This document shows, piece after piece, positions 12,512 through 23,154 of a DNA stretch of 64,000 nt. Positions within the stretch are counted from its first letter, which is position 1. The number at the start of each line of letters is the position of its first letter. The DNA is taken from NCBI GenBank assembly GCA_030686995.1, contig JARVZY010002399.1:1-64000 (forward strand), read 5' to 3'. Under the pieces are notes generated by a model that saw only the letters and a list, made by a program, of their open reading frames with translations, was not told where the DNA came from and did not search any database. The position numbers and the translations under genes are program-made. Source of the DNA: Artemisia argyi. Its lineage: Eukaryota; Streptophyta; Magnoliopsida; Asterales; Asteraceae.

Positions 12512-12987
12512 ATTAAATTTATTTATTACACTCAAAACCCCATACTTTTCATATTTTATGTAATCCCATATCGAAACCTAACATCTTTCACGATAAACCT
12601 TAATTTTACGATAAACCGGAAAATAATCATTTTCAAAATATAATTTTCAAAAATAAAATTTCACACTCTTTTTGTAATATAACTCATAAAAACAAACTCC
12701 TCGTAACTTGCTAACGCTCAAATACATGAACGAAGACTCGTTACGCAAAAACACAAAAACACCAAAACTTCACAAGTCATTTCAACACCACAAAGGTGAT
12801 CAAAATGAATTTTCCCAAATTTCCAAACTTTCCAAATCCCAATAAAACCACTTACGCCAAGGGATTTAGTGCTAAAACTCACCTATATCACACTTATATC
12901 ACTTTAAACACCTAGGACACACCAAACAAACGTCAACCGAGTCAAGATTATCAGTCAAACTGACCTACCAAAACCACGGTTGTTACA
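10318..12987 (-). repeat. 3' LTR of the chromovirus
   Basis: About 2.67 kb, nearly identical to 17372-19791 apart from scattered substitutions and the AT microsatellite at 12229-12508, which explains most of the length difference. Minus-strand ends are TGTAACAACC and GGTGTGACA. A short internal repeat is visible, catcaattaggtcgctaacc at about 10834 with a near copy at about 10878. No coding capacity. Confidence 0.92.
12229..12508. repeat. Expanded AT microsatellite, large inverted repeat
   Basis: About 280 bp of almost pure AT inside the left chromovirus LTR. A 36-bp block at 12305-12340 with ACAC, AATT and ATAC interruptions is the exact reverse complement of 12411-12446, so the tract is a large palindrome centred near 12375. 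The other LTR has only about 12 AT-type bases at this place (about 19288). Confidence 0.95.
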
Positions 12988-13010
12988 TCATCCCCCACTT
13001 AGGGAAATCG
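12988..13010 (-). other. Polypurine tract of the chromovirus
   Basis: On the minus strand the LTR is preceded by CCTAAGTGGGGGATGA, the usual plus-strand primer form of plant chromoviruses, just after a degraded pol end (TCGGGACGCGATTT). Confidence 0.75.
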
Positions 13011-13329
13011 CGTCCCGAGATTTTAACTACACGAGTCACCACTCACAACAGCAAAAGAAAATTTATGGATATTTAAGCGGAATAATACCACACCATAAAA
13101 TCACAGAGAAAGAATCACACTAAAATGTGATCCGAATAAATACCCGAATTCACACAATAGAAAACATTCCATCACTCCAACGATACACGCAAATAGATAC
13201 ACTCCCCGATCAATAACACCAATGATCAAAACGAATTCTCACAGGTAGGTACGATACCCTCGAACCAAATGAAAATCCAAATGGTAACCGCAGGAAACAC
13301 CACATATAATGGATACACACAAAACAAAC

Positions 13330-13815
13330 ATTAATTACATCTGATCCTCACGTTCCCAAGTAAACTCAGGACCACGCTTAGAATCCTACCATACCTTTAC
13401 CAACGCTATCTCACCAAACTTCAAACCCTTAACATCTCAATCCATAATCTCAATAGGTTTCTCGACAAAACGGAGGGTCTTGTCAACCTTATTTTCATCT
13501 AATGGCACATGCAGACTAGCATCCGCCAACCACTTCTTTCCATTAGATACATGAAACGTATCATGCACTCTACTTCACTCCTCAGGAAAATTCAACCGAT
13601 ATGTCTCAAATCCAATCCTTTCCATAAATCTCAAACGGTCTTACGTATCTCGGTGCTAGCTTGCCTTTCTTACCGAAACGCACCACACCCTTCCAAGGAG
13701 ATACATTTAACCTCACCATATCACCAACACCAAACTCTAAGGGCTTACAGCAATAATTCGCATAACTCTTTTGGCGATCTCTTGCTGCCTTAAGTCTTTC
13801 CTTAATCCGAAAACC
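13330..13815 (-). pseudogene. Integrase C-terminus/chromodomain remnant
   Basis: On the minus strand 13808-13618 reads through the integrase C-terminal block: ARDRQKSYANYCCKPLEF, GDMVRLNVSPWKGVVRF, GKKGKLAPRYVRPFEI. Further on, about 13395-13343, a chromodomain-like tail is recognisable (LVKVW, stop, then KRGPEFTWERED). Several stops and frameshifts intervene. Shared wording with plant chromovirus integrases is clear; no function is expected. The flanking ORFs on the plus strand are shadows. Confidence 0.85.
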
Positions 13816-14679
13816 TTATTCGCAGTCTCTCATTCTAGTTCAGGACCAATTAGTTGGCTTGTTCCAACCTCTGTCCATAGAACAGGTGACCTACATTACC
13901 TTCCATACAACTTTTCACATGACACATACACAATACTAGAATGATAATTGTTGATATAGGAGAACTCAGCTAAGGGTAAATGTATACCTCAGCTTCCTCC
14001 AAACTCAAACACACCCATGCTCTTAGTTCACCATCCAATGCCTGAATTGTGCGCTCACTCAGTTCACTCATTAAAGAATGATAAGTCGTACTCATCTACA
14101 TACGCGTTCTCAAAACTCTATAACACGTTTACCACTATCGCAAAGTAAGTATTTCATCATGTATCTTGATGATCAACGCGACACCCCATAGCTCTCTACC
14201 AACCCACCGAGCGAAAAGTCTCGCCAACTCCTCTTTAATTTCTCCCGGTACCTCTGGCTGTTGCAACACCTTAATAATCGTTGACTACAACCTTTACCTT
14301 CAAGCATTTCAAACACTTGCTACAGTATCTGTATTCTCCTTCATACCCACTCTTCCATACATCTCTTGCTAAGGTAGTAATACATCTTATCCATTCTCGG
14401 ATGTATCATATACCCTGCATGGTTGATGTCTTTACGCTTCCTCTTAATGAAACCAATAGCTGGTCTGCAAAGTACATTCCTCCATCTTCGTTCCTTTCCA
14501 TTTATTGGTCCAAACCAAATAATCATTCTTCTTACATGTTCTCATCTTTGAACCTCTCTCTAGGCTGTCAACATCATCCTCTTAACTTCGAACTGAATTA
14601 TCATAATCATTGCTCACCAACATCTAAGTTTCACTCGTTCACTCCCGCTCAGCGCTCTTACCACGATGTCCACCCTTCC
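13816..14679 (-). pseudogene. Degraded integrase core region
   Basis: By position between RNase H and the integrase C-terminus this should hold the zinc finger and DDE core. I cannot follow a continuous frame and list it only as decayed pol. The 149-codon plus-strand frame across 14281-14730 is a shadow. Confidence 0.45.
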
Positions 14680-14930
14680 TTGACAGTGGCGAATCAGACA
14701 ATCGTAGTCACTGAGAAATTCCACACCTAACTTCTCTTCTACATATATTAGCCTCTCGTCAAATATATACTAAAGATTCTTATGATCTGTGTAGATAACA
14801 CTTTCTGCTCCATACAAATATCATCTCCAAGTTCTACTCCCCAACTCTAAGTCACGTATGACATAGTTCCTCATATGTTTCTTCTACCTCCGCAATGCCT
14901 GAAGAACGTACATCTTGAAGCCGAACTTCT
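14680..14930 (-). pseudogene. RNase H remnant of the chromovirus
   Basis: On the minus strand two blocks are legible: HMRNYVIRDLELGS, matching the Y-x-x-x-D-L-E-L helix, then YLYGAESVIYTDHKNL, the TDHK active-site block. Between them is a deletion of the usual VFALKIWRH spacer, with in-frame stops on both sides. Upstream, KFGFKMYVLQALRR may be the preceding strand. Identification rests on these motifs only. Confidence 0.8.
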
Positions 14931-17350
14931 CACTTGGACACTTGGCAAACCTCCTCTTCTTCTTCAACGAACAAATTGATAATCAAAACGATAATCTATC
15001 CTAAGTAAACGACACGAACCATGAAACCGGTCAAACTAAAACGTATATCAACGAACTCAAAAAGGGGTACGAATTACCGACTACCGAAAGAACAGACATC
15101 AAAATCAAAGCTAGAAAAACACAATGAGAAATTTTCCCTCCCAATAAAATAGACTCGAATCAAATGTTCATGAAAACCCATACAAAGAAAATATAAAATA
15201 TACGTACCCATAAAACATCCACAAACGTACCTCAATGAAAGAAACACTCGATGAACCAAATACATAACAAGTTTGGCAAATGAGAACCATAGACAGTTCT
15301 TATTCCCTTATTCGGCCTTCCCAAAACAAATGAGCACCGTTTTTCACAAGACATATCTTAAACTTATACATTTTTTTTAATAAAATATATATAAACCATT
15401 TTATGTAAGACATCAACATAACCATTTTTTTCACACTTCATTTCCCATAAAAATATTAGTTTCCATCAAACGACCTTGAAATACACAAAACGAGTTTGTA
15501 AAATGCCATAAAGACTCTAACACAACCTCTTAATCGAACGCGAAAGACATTGAAGAATTTCGTAATCAAAATAATCCTCAAACGAACTCATACCAGTGAA
15601 CACTCACGCAAATACATTGCAAACCAAACGATGAACTTACAGACTCATTTGTACAACGATCAAACCAAAATCATAGAAAAAACACCGATACTAACAGGTC
15701 ACAAAACATGCGACGTAATTCAATTGGTGTGTGTAAATGAGGGATTAAATATCCACACCAACTCGTCACGAACCAACAATACTTGAAGAATAGCATAACA
15801 TTCATCCGAGGAATGAATGTATGAAATAACCAAAGAAACGAACCAGTATCCAACAAAAACAAATTCGATTATCTAACACCTATCACGACGTCAAATAGAA
15901 AGAATATGGCATATGTACCATCATGGTACGAATAGGAATGCCAACCCAAGAATTAGGTATACAAACGGAATGTCTAGCAAACGAATCCACTTAATTACCA
16001 CAACATAAGTACCCACCAATAATTGAGGTATCAACATATGATAGGTAGGATGGAATCTTACCACCTACACACCCCAACATATAACGACTGCCCTAATGGT
16101 TAAGAGAATACTTCTCTAACCATACAACCATCACCAACATGATATCACATACCATCTACCACAACATATAACAACAAACATCAATCAATGAAATAATGGT
16201 CACAAGTACACATGTGTGATACCCTTATAATTATGTTCGCGACCATAGTTATAAGCCTATTCCACACGCATACTTACTTCCAAAACCACACATCTAAATG
16301 ATAACACACATATACCACATAGCACCTAATACACCATGCAATCCATGCTATCATACTTGTAAGTCCACTTGTGTCGTGACGCATGTATAATTATGTTGGC
16401 CACCATAATTATCTATGCCCCCTTTTATAAGTGTACTCCCTCCTATGACAACGCATCATGCAAACAAACATGCAAACAAAAACAAAAGACGTCGCAAACA
16501 CTCATCTCGCATGGAACAATTCCAACGATCACGTAAACTCTATAATGAAAATCACTTAGATAAGGTCGATCCAATACCAAGAGTAATCACGCTCCAACAT
16601 GGCTCTAGACGGCAAAAGACAATATACGAATTCCAAAACATAACACAAAACAAAAGACGTCGCATAATGCCTAAACTCCAATCTCGCACTTATCTCCCCA
16701 CTCAGATCAATTCAACTTACTACTCGCTATGGACTCTAGATCCAAACCCATACCATTCCATCCAACTCCCTTTCATCTTTACTCAACCACCCATTCATGT
16801 TTCCTACATGTTGAGGTAGTCGACAACATGCAAAACCACCTTTATTTCTTTCTTACAATTCCGTATAATTCACAAGTGCATACAAATCATGAGGTTTAGA
16901 CTAGACCACCTCTCCTTCCCATGTGAAGTGAGGACACTTCCAAGGGTATTTGGTAATGGCTCCATCTCCAGAAGTCATCGTGGTTCCAAACCTCTCCACT
17001 TCTTCTCCACCAACATTTCCCATAGACGTCCTCCCCTTGTCCGAACATGGATACATGCTATCGGGAACTCGGATTCTGCGGTTAGTCCGCTTCATCCTAC
17101 CACCTCTCTCGCATCCGATAACGACAACGGTAGTCCAACGAAGCATCTTACGCGTGGAAGACGATATAATAAAGTCGATATATACAATACTACGTATAGG
17201 GGATAGAATAGACGTCCAAAACACAATAAAACATCTTAGAAATATAGGAAAATAGACATATAAAATACTACGCTTATACACAGGCCCTAAATGCAACTAT
17301 ATGAGGGACTCCTATGTTATAGTCTAGGTTCAACCAACTAATTCTCTATA
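14931..17350 (-). other. Chromovirus interior without readable genes
   Basis: RT, protease and gag would lie here but I cannot trace them. One imperfect 26-bp palindrome with ATAATTATG arms occurs at 16387-16412, and a partner-like copy near 16228. ORFs of 60-134 codons on both strands show no domain. Confidence 0.5.
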
Positions 17351-17370
17351 ACCACGGCTCTAATACCAAT
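17351..17370 (-). other. Primer-binding site, initiator tRNA-Met type
   Basis: Minus strand ATTGGTATTAGAGCCGTGGT starts one base after the LTR end. It differs by single bases from the common plant retrotransposon site TGGTATCAGAGC, complementary to the initiator Met tRNA 3' end. Confidence 0.85.
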
Positions 17371-17371
17371 C

Positions 17372-19791
17372 TGTCACACCCCGCCACGGCGGAAACACGC
17401 GGGTGTAACTTCATGGATATCATCACAACACCTGGTGTCAACATAGAGAACAACTACATGCACATAAATAGAGCAATGTACAAACACAAAGTGTTGTAAC
17501 AATACCCCAAAATAAAATAACCAAAACAAAACATAAATCCAAGCATAGATGATAAACCACTTCCAATGCAACTAAGGTCTCGTCTATCCACATCCTTCTA
17601 TCTTATCCTTAGAAAGCTCACCTAAAAATGATGCTTAAAATGTCAACATTACGTTGGTGAGATTCATAGGTTTAAGACTCAAACACACTAGGCAACCAAA
17701 ATCACTGTGATTACAAAATATAGTTGGACAAATAATTATAGTTATCATGTAAGCTACATATATTACTAGGCAACATCACACATAAGGCAACCATCAGGCC
17801 GGAACGCGACCCCCGCTCCAAAACACATCATCAATTGGGTTTCATGCACGAGCAAAAGGATAAGCATCCTCCCAATTGGAAATCACACAGCATCAATTAG
17901 GTCGCTAACCTAATCGGAATCATATATCACACAGCATCAATTAGGTCACTAACCTAATCGGAATCACACTTTCATGTACCACATAGCATTACTACGGTAA
18001 AATTATAAGTCCAAGCTTTTAAACCACACATAATCACAGTAACTCAAATAATTTAAGACAAGCATCATTCCCATCCCAAGTTTAAAACAAAGTAAAAATA
18101 TGGGACTATGAACTCACCTTAAACTCCGCAGCTTCCACAAAAACAACTCACAATCTATAGCACACAAAAATAATCCACATTACACAAGGTCAAGCTAAAA
18201 GCTACAACCCATGTAATACACATATGATGGATGTCTAAGACTCATATGACCCTCCATGGATCTCCTAGACACCACACTAACCACTACCATAACTTAATAC
18301 TCACTAAATCCCTTGCACTCTTAAAATCAGAAAATGCAGAATTTTTGGGTACATTCACCCACATAAAATCACGACAAATAAAGCTCAACAACTCACACCA
18401 AAAATTTACCATGGTCTCTCATAAGCGTATAAGCTAATACGAGAAGGCCATGGACCAATAATACACACAAATACTCATAAGAAATTCAAACTTGTCAACT
18501 ACTCAAATTCGGATCTGAACGCACACCAAAAAGTTTTGATTCTAAATAAATACTTCCACAAGTTTTTATCGCGAATCCTCTTCGTGGTAGTCTAATATAA
18601 TCTAATACTTAACTATTTCAGAAGGCCTAGTCAAAATACCACTTTTACAACCACATAACACTATCAAACTTTTACCCAAATTCTATCCCGGTTTGACAGC
18701 TTTGACACCTTAACAAAGAAAAAGCAAAAGACCAAATTCCCGACCTTGAAATCAATCGTGGCTGGACTTTTTGGAAAGATCTTTCATTAAACTTCAATTT
18801 TGACTAAAAATTCGTGATCTAACTCATCACCATCTGATAATTACACTCACATCTTTACAGCACTACTTTTCTGTCCCAACCCTAACTCAATAACTAGCAT
18901 GTTTTACGCTCAATTCTCTTAACCAAACATCATACTATTACTAATTATTGATCCCAACATGTTTAATAACATTAATTTACAGAAGTTAACCCAAACCCTA
19001 ATCCATCATATAATTATTACATGAATTATATTAATAAATCAAACAATTGAACATGTATTTTAAGAATTTTACCTTGATTCTTGATTATTGCTTCACAATT
19101 ATAAACCCTAATTTTTTTCTCCCTTCTTTAGCTTCTTGGATCGACTCAAATACATGAAAAAAACGTTTTAGGGGTGTTTTGGTTGGTATATATATTAATT
19201 ATGGATAATCCTTATCATTAGGTGTTGTAATTGAGCTCAAATTGGGTTTTCTTTTCCCCCTTATCACTTCTAACCGATTTTCATCATATACGTATATCTA
19301 TTTTTTATTTTTTTTATTAAATTTATTTATTACACTCAAAACCCCATACTTTTCATATTTTATGTATTCCCATATCGAAACCTAACATCTTTCGCGATAA
19401 ACCTTAATTTTTTGATAAACCAGAAAATAATCATTTTCAAAATAAAGTTTCCAAAAATAGAATTTCACACTCTTTTTGTAATATAACTCATAAAAACAAA
19501 CTCCTCATAACTTGCTAACGCTCAAATACATGAACGAAGACTCGTTACGCAAAAACACAAAAACACTAAAACTTCACAAGTCATTTCTACACCACAAAGG
19601 TGATCAAAATGAACTTTCCCAAATTTCCAAACTTTCCAAATCCCAATAAAACCACTTACGCAAAGGGATTTAGTGCTAAAACTCACCTATATCACACTTA
19701 TATCACTTCAAACACCTAGGACACACCAAACAAATGTCAACCGAGTCAAGACTATCAGTCAAACTGACCTGCCAAAACCACGGTTGTCACT
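17372..19791 (-). repeat. 5' LTR of the chromovirus
   Basis: About 2.42 kb, starting TGTCACACC on the plus strand. The last base differs (T instead of A of TGTTACA), which blunts the usual TG..CA. A TATA-like word (tatatatatt) is near 19187. It lacks the AT expansion of its partner. No array of GC palindromes is seen upstream of TATA, unlike most other LTRs in the window. Confidence 0.92.
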
Positions 19792-19796
19792 GTGAG

Positions 19797-20157
19797 TGCG
19801 GCGTACACTATATGGTGCGCAACGTACTTGTGTGTAATGGCAATGTGCGGCGTAATTAAGTGTAAGTACAGCGGTGTTGTTTTTACCGAGAGGATTAATC
19901 TCAAAAGATGGTGAAAAAGATTATTCTTTTTGGTTTTTTTATAAAAGGATTTGTGATGTTTACGAAAAACGTTATGGATTGAAGTAAGTGCGTCGTACTT
20001 GGTGACAAGTATGGCGGTCTGTGTGTGCTCTGTGTAAAAGTGCGGCGTACAAGTGTGTAAGTGCGGTGCAACAGAAGAAACAGAGTGATCTGGTTTTGGA
20101 GAGATTTTTGGTATTATTTACTAATTTTACTTCGAAAATAATTTAGGAAAAGATTTA
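19797..20157 (-). other. Leader of Athila-like element with GTGCGGCG repeats
   Basis: Between the chromovirus TSD and the primer-binding site. At least four words of the type agtgcggcgtac or gtgcggcgta recur (near 19797, 19856, 20040 and 20061), related to the LTR motif GTGCGGCGCAC. No ORF. Confidence 0.7.
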
Positions 20158-20180
20158 AGTCCCCAACAACGGCGCCAAAA
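20158..20180 (-). other. Primer-binding site of Athila-like element
   Basis: Minus strand TTTTGGCGCCGTTGTTGGGG lies five to six bases after the LTR end ACATCA. It is one base from TGGCGCCGTTGCCGGGGA, the site usual in this group of plant gypsy elements (tRNA-Asp assignment from memory). Confidence 0.8.
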
Positions 20181-20185
20181 AACTT

Positions 20186-21516
20186 TGATGTGTAAGAAAA
20201 GCTTTAAATTTATAATACTAGTTTCACCGATTTTAATAAACCAAACACACAGGTAAAGTATAACCCCCGTTGGTAGTATTAGATTAAGGTAAGACCAGGT
20301 CGTATCCACAGGGACTTAGTTCGTTCAGTTTAAGTATAACAATTAGTAAAAGAAGACAAGTAACGATTATAGGAATAATAGGAATTCAAATATTAAAACA
20401 AATGATTGCTTGGATAGCTTAGATAATATAGTGACAATGTTTATGTTTGATCTCAGTTTGATAAAGGAGCACAACTTATAAGAGAGCTATTTTCGTCAAA
20501 AGAGCAATTTCATAACTCGTAGGTTCAATTCAAGATTCATATCTACCCATTAAGTGTTTTCTCTCGAAATAGTATTTCATATCAAGTCTAGATTATTAAT
20601 GATTCTTCTAAGTGGATTTCTCCTTTCAAAGACTAGTAACGCAGACAAGTTCCTAGAATTGCGTTTAACACGTTGGTTTTTTCGACCTATCCCAACATAT
20701 TATATTCAACCTGTTTCAATAAATAAACATGATAAGACCAGAAATGAAATAGTTCGCAATATAAACTTGAAATTGGTAGAGATCAAAACATACTCATAAA
20801 TCGGTTTATGATATTCACATATTCAAGCAATCACAAGAGGTTTAGCCTCTCATGGCTAATGCATTCATAATAACAGAAGTGCGTAAATGATAAACAAGAG
20901 ACATACAGATTGGATTGATCAAATGAATACACAAGTGTCACAAGTAACCAAGAATTCGACACCAACAAGTAATTTACACCCCTTATTCTGATTCGTTCAC
21001 CCCTGCAACTTGGCTCTGGATCACGTGTTACTTCGGACTTAGCTTTGTGGAAATTGATTATAGAGTGGAGAGTTCAAATGCTTGCAAATGATCTCTATTT
21101 ATAGGCAATCTGATATGCGAAGTACGACACACTTGCTTTCTGAGTGCGGCGCACTTTCTTATTTTCTTGGCGCCAAAGCTTCATAAATGCAGGGGAAGTA
21201 GGGCGCACTTAGTTTGCAAGACCGGCGCACTTTTATTTAATATTATATATTTGACTTCCTTTGACCGAGAGGTAAGTGCGGCGCACTTTCTTGTAAAACC
21301 CGTGCAGTTGGCTTAAATGAAAAGCTAATCATGGAAGACTTCATTATTTATTCACTTCAAGTGGCGAAATAGTAGGTTTTTAGGTGTTTCATGCTCAGAC
21401 CATCCAAGAGTGAACATGCATTCATTTTATGCTATTAAGTACCAAAAGTTCACGTAAAATGATCATAAAACATATAGAATAATGCTCAAGAAATATGTAT
21501 AATTAGAGCGTTATCA
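20186..21516 (-). repeat. 5' LTR of Athila-like element
   Basis: A 1331-bp unit whose minus-strand ends are TGATAACGCTC and CTTACACATCA. A primer-binding site follows it directly, which fixes it as the 5' LTR. It holds a TATA box and a palindrome array (next entry) and, further down, the ccctgtggatacgacc block seen in many plant gypsy R/U5 regions. Only one copy exists in the window, so its age cannot be judged from LTR pairs. Confidence 0.88.
21095..21290 (-). promoter_or_regulatory. LTR promoter: GTGCGGCGCAC array and TATA box
   Basis: On the minus strand TATAAATAG lies at 21103-21095. Upstream are two exact copies of the odd palindrome GTGCGGCGCAC (21144-21154 and 21276-21286) and three partial copies (near 21125, 21202 and 21223) within 190 bp. 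Inferred as U3 promoter. Confidence 0.6.
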
Positions 21517-21587
21517 TATGGTTAAGGAAAAAGCCGTACTATAGAGAGTATTTGGAAGAGCTAGATGCTACTGAAGCTCAACGTGCT
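21517..21587 (+). pseudogene. Coding fragment split by the tandem element, left part
   Basis: Open frame reading WLRKKPYYREYLEELDATEA and on to the TSD GTGCT (21583-21587). Removing the insertion and one TSD copy joins it in frame to 33517 onward (AAEAQAAAIGG). The Athila-like LTR ends exactly at 21516, so the N-terminal side has been separated too. I do not recognise the protein; it is charged, Ala/Glu-rich and probably helical. Confidence 0.55.
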
Positions 21588-22996
21588 TGATGAGGCAAAA
21601 AATGATCTATTTTTAGGGGGTCATTTAAGCCCGAATCCGAATTTATTTGATCAAATATTGCCCTAAATCGTTCCTTTTGTGATTTTAGGTGTTTGGAGAG
21701 TGAATTCTGGAAAAGAAGCCATTTTGGACGTTTTTGGAGCATAAAAGTGAAGAAAATGGCAAAGTACCAAATTTCCATGCTGAAGATATAAGGTGACGGC
21801 GTCAAGAGTAATATCTTGACAGCGTCAGACATGAAGATTAAAATACCGAAGGTGGTGACGGCATCAAACGCCTTCATGACGGCGTCAAAGTGGCAAGAAT
21901 AAAATACCGTGGTCGGTGACGGCGTCACATAGGCCGTCATAAGTAGATCAAGGCCGTCCGAGGAAGTATATGGCGGCGAGGTGACGGCGTCACATGTAAC
22001 TCTTGACGCCGTCAGCCTACTTTTCCTATATATAGTTTTCTAGTTTTTTCATTAAAAAGAGAGAAGTTTTGGTGAAACCCTAAAGACGAATTTGGTGCCT
22101 CTTTTACAGGTTTTTCAAGGGTTCCAAACCCTTGATACCTTGCATTGTAATTGAGATAAGTGTGCTTCTAATTCAATCAATATGTTTATGTGTTGGTTGT
22201 TTATATCTTGTTCTTGTCTCAATTCAATTATGCTAGGCTAGATCTCTCTTGTGTTTGCTTAGATCTAATGAAACCTAGATGTTGATTATGTGTTGATTAC
22301 TTGTTTATTCTTGTTCTTGGATGAATGATTTATATGTTAGGCTTAAGAAAACTGGCAGATCTCCAAATGGTAACATGCTTGAACGTCTTAAGAAAACATG
22401 AACCGAGGCGTACTAGGTCTTTATTGGTTGTATTTAATGCATGAGCCACTGTTTACAATCCCTATAGTTGTTCTGGGTCATGGTGTAGGAGGAGATAAGA
22501 GCTCATAGAGTTGGGGAGTTATGTATGCCACCCCACGAATGATATTAAGGAATACAATCCGTCATCCATACAAGTATAACAAGTAATTAACGTGTAAAAG
22601 ATATCTAGGGAGTAGTGAAGTCTAAGTAAACACAATTTCTCCAATTACTGCTCACAACCTTAGTATAATTAGTTTGTTTTCATTTTTATTATTTTATTTT
22701 GAATATATATTAGTTTTGGGTTAGTTGAATAGCAACTAATTCCGCCCACTCCTTCAAAAACCCGAGATTTTGCTTGCTTTCTAAAAAATATAAAAACACA
22801 AAAATAATCATCCCTCACCTCTAGAACTATTAATTAGGTTTTCTAATCCTAGCGACACTATTCCTAAGCTGAACGATCAATCCCCCGGTACTTGTCACTA
22901 TACTATACTACAACGATCAGGTACACTGCCTGGTGGGGGTTGTAAGCTTCTCGAGATCCCTCGAGAGGTAAAGCAAGGTGCGATTCCCACGCATCA
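21588..22996 (+). repeat. LTR A (5' LTR of tandem element)
   Basis: Starts TGATGAGGC and ends CACGCATCA, 1409 bp. Unlike B and C it reads aaaaaatgatctattttt near the start and has an extra A near 22396. The U5 end carries a 9-bp hairpin at 22947-22968 (CTTCTCGAG, ATCC loop, CTCGAGAGG) and an outer pairing of CAATCCCC (878-885 within 22 kb) with GGGGGTTG (22935-22942). Confidence 0.95.
21794..22035 (+). promoter_or_regulatory. LTR A promoter: TGACGGCGTCA array and TATA box
   Basis: Seven copies of TGACGSCGTCA or one-base variants (two mutated here: TGACAGCGTCA and TGACGGCATCA) precede TATATATAG at 22027-22035. TGACG is the core word bound by plant TGA-class bZIP factors (established); binding here is inferred. 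Confidence 0.65.
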
Positions 22997-23020
22997 AGTT
23001 TTTGGCGCCGCAGCCTGGGG
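22997..23020 (+). other. Primer-binding site, first unit
   Basis: After LTR A: agtttttggcgccgcagcc then tgggga. The core TGGCGCCGCAGCCTGGGGA is a variant of the gypsy site in the Athila-like element. Confidence 0.75.
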
Positions 23021-23154
23021 AATAGTTATTGTCTAGGTTAGGATTTCTTTTTATTAGGTCTACTTGCTAGATTCCTTTCTAGTAAGATTTTATTTTTATT
23101 TTTAGATCTTCTTTAGTCTATCTTATTTCTTTGTGTGTTTGTTCGTAATTTCCA

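Larger units (their letters stand above)
10318..19791 (-). mobile_element. Chromovirus-type Ty3/gypsy element, decayed, TSD GTGAG
   Basis: Two long direct repeats (10318-12987 and 17372-19791) flank 4.4 kb of interior. The repeats begin TGTCACACC and end GGTTGTTACA (left) or GGTTGTCACT (right). The 5-bp duplication GTGAG stands at 10313-10317 and 19792-19796. On the minus strand an initiator-Met primer site follows the right LTR and a polypurine tract precedes the left one, so the element is minus-oriented. Interior remnants of RNase H and the integrase C-terminus place it in the chromovirus (Tekay/Del-like) group; LTR size agrees. No intact ORF remains. It lies within the leader of the Athila-like element and is therefore younger than it. 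Confidence 0.9.

Noticed and set aside
14281..14730. 149-codon plus-strand ORF in the chromovirus
   Set aside because: Shadow of degraded pol on the minus strand; no domain and low-complexity Ser/His/Pro composition.
20158..20180. Short tRNA-like match as a tRNA gene
   Set aside because: Only an 18-bp primer-binding match next to an LTR; no cloverleaf around it.
21578..21940. Minus-strand ORFs of 120-144 codons in each LTR (also 26760 and 32022)
   Set aside because: They coincide with the promoter arrays and exist only because the LTR is repeated; no sign of coding beyond that.
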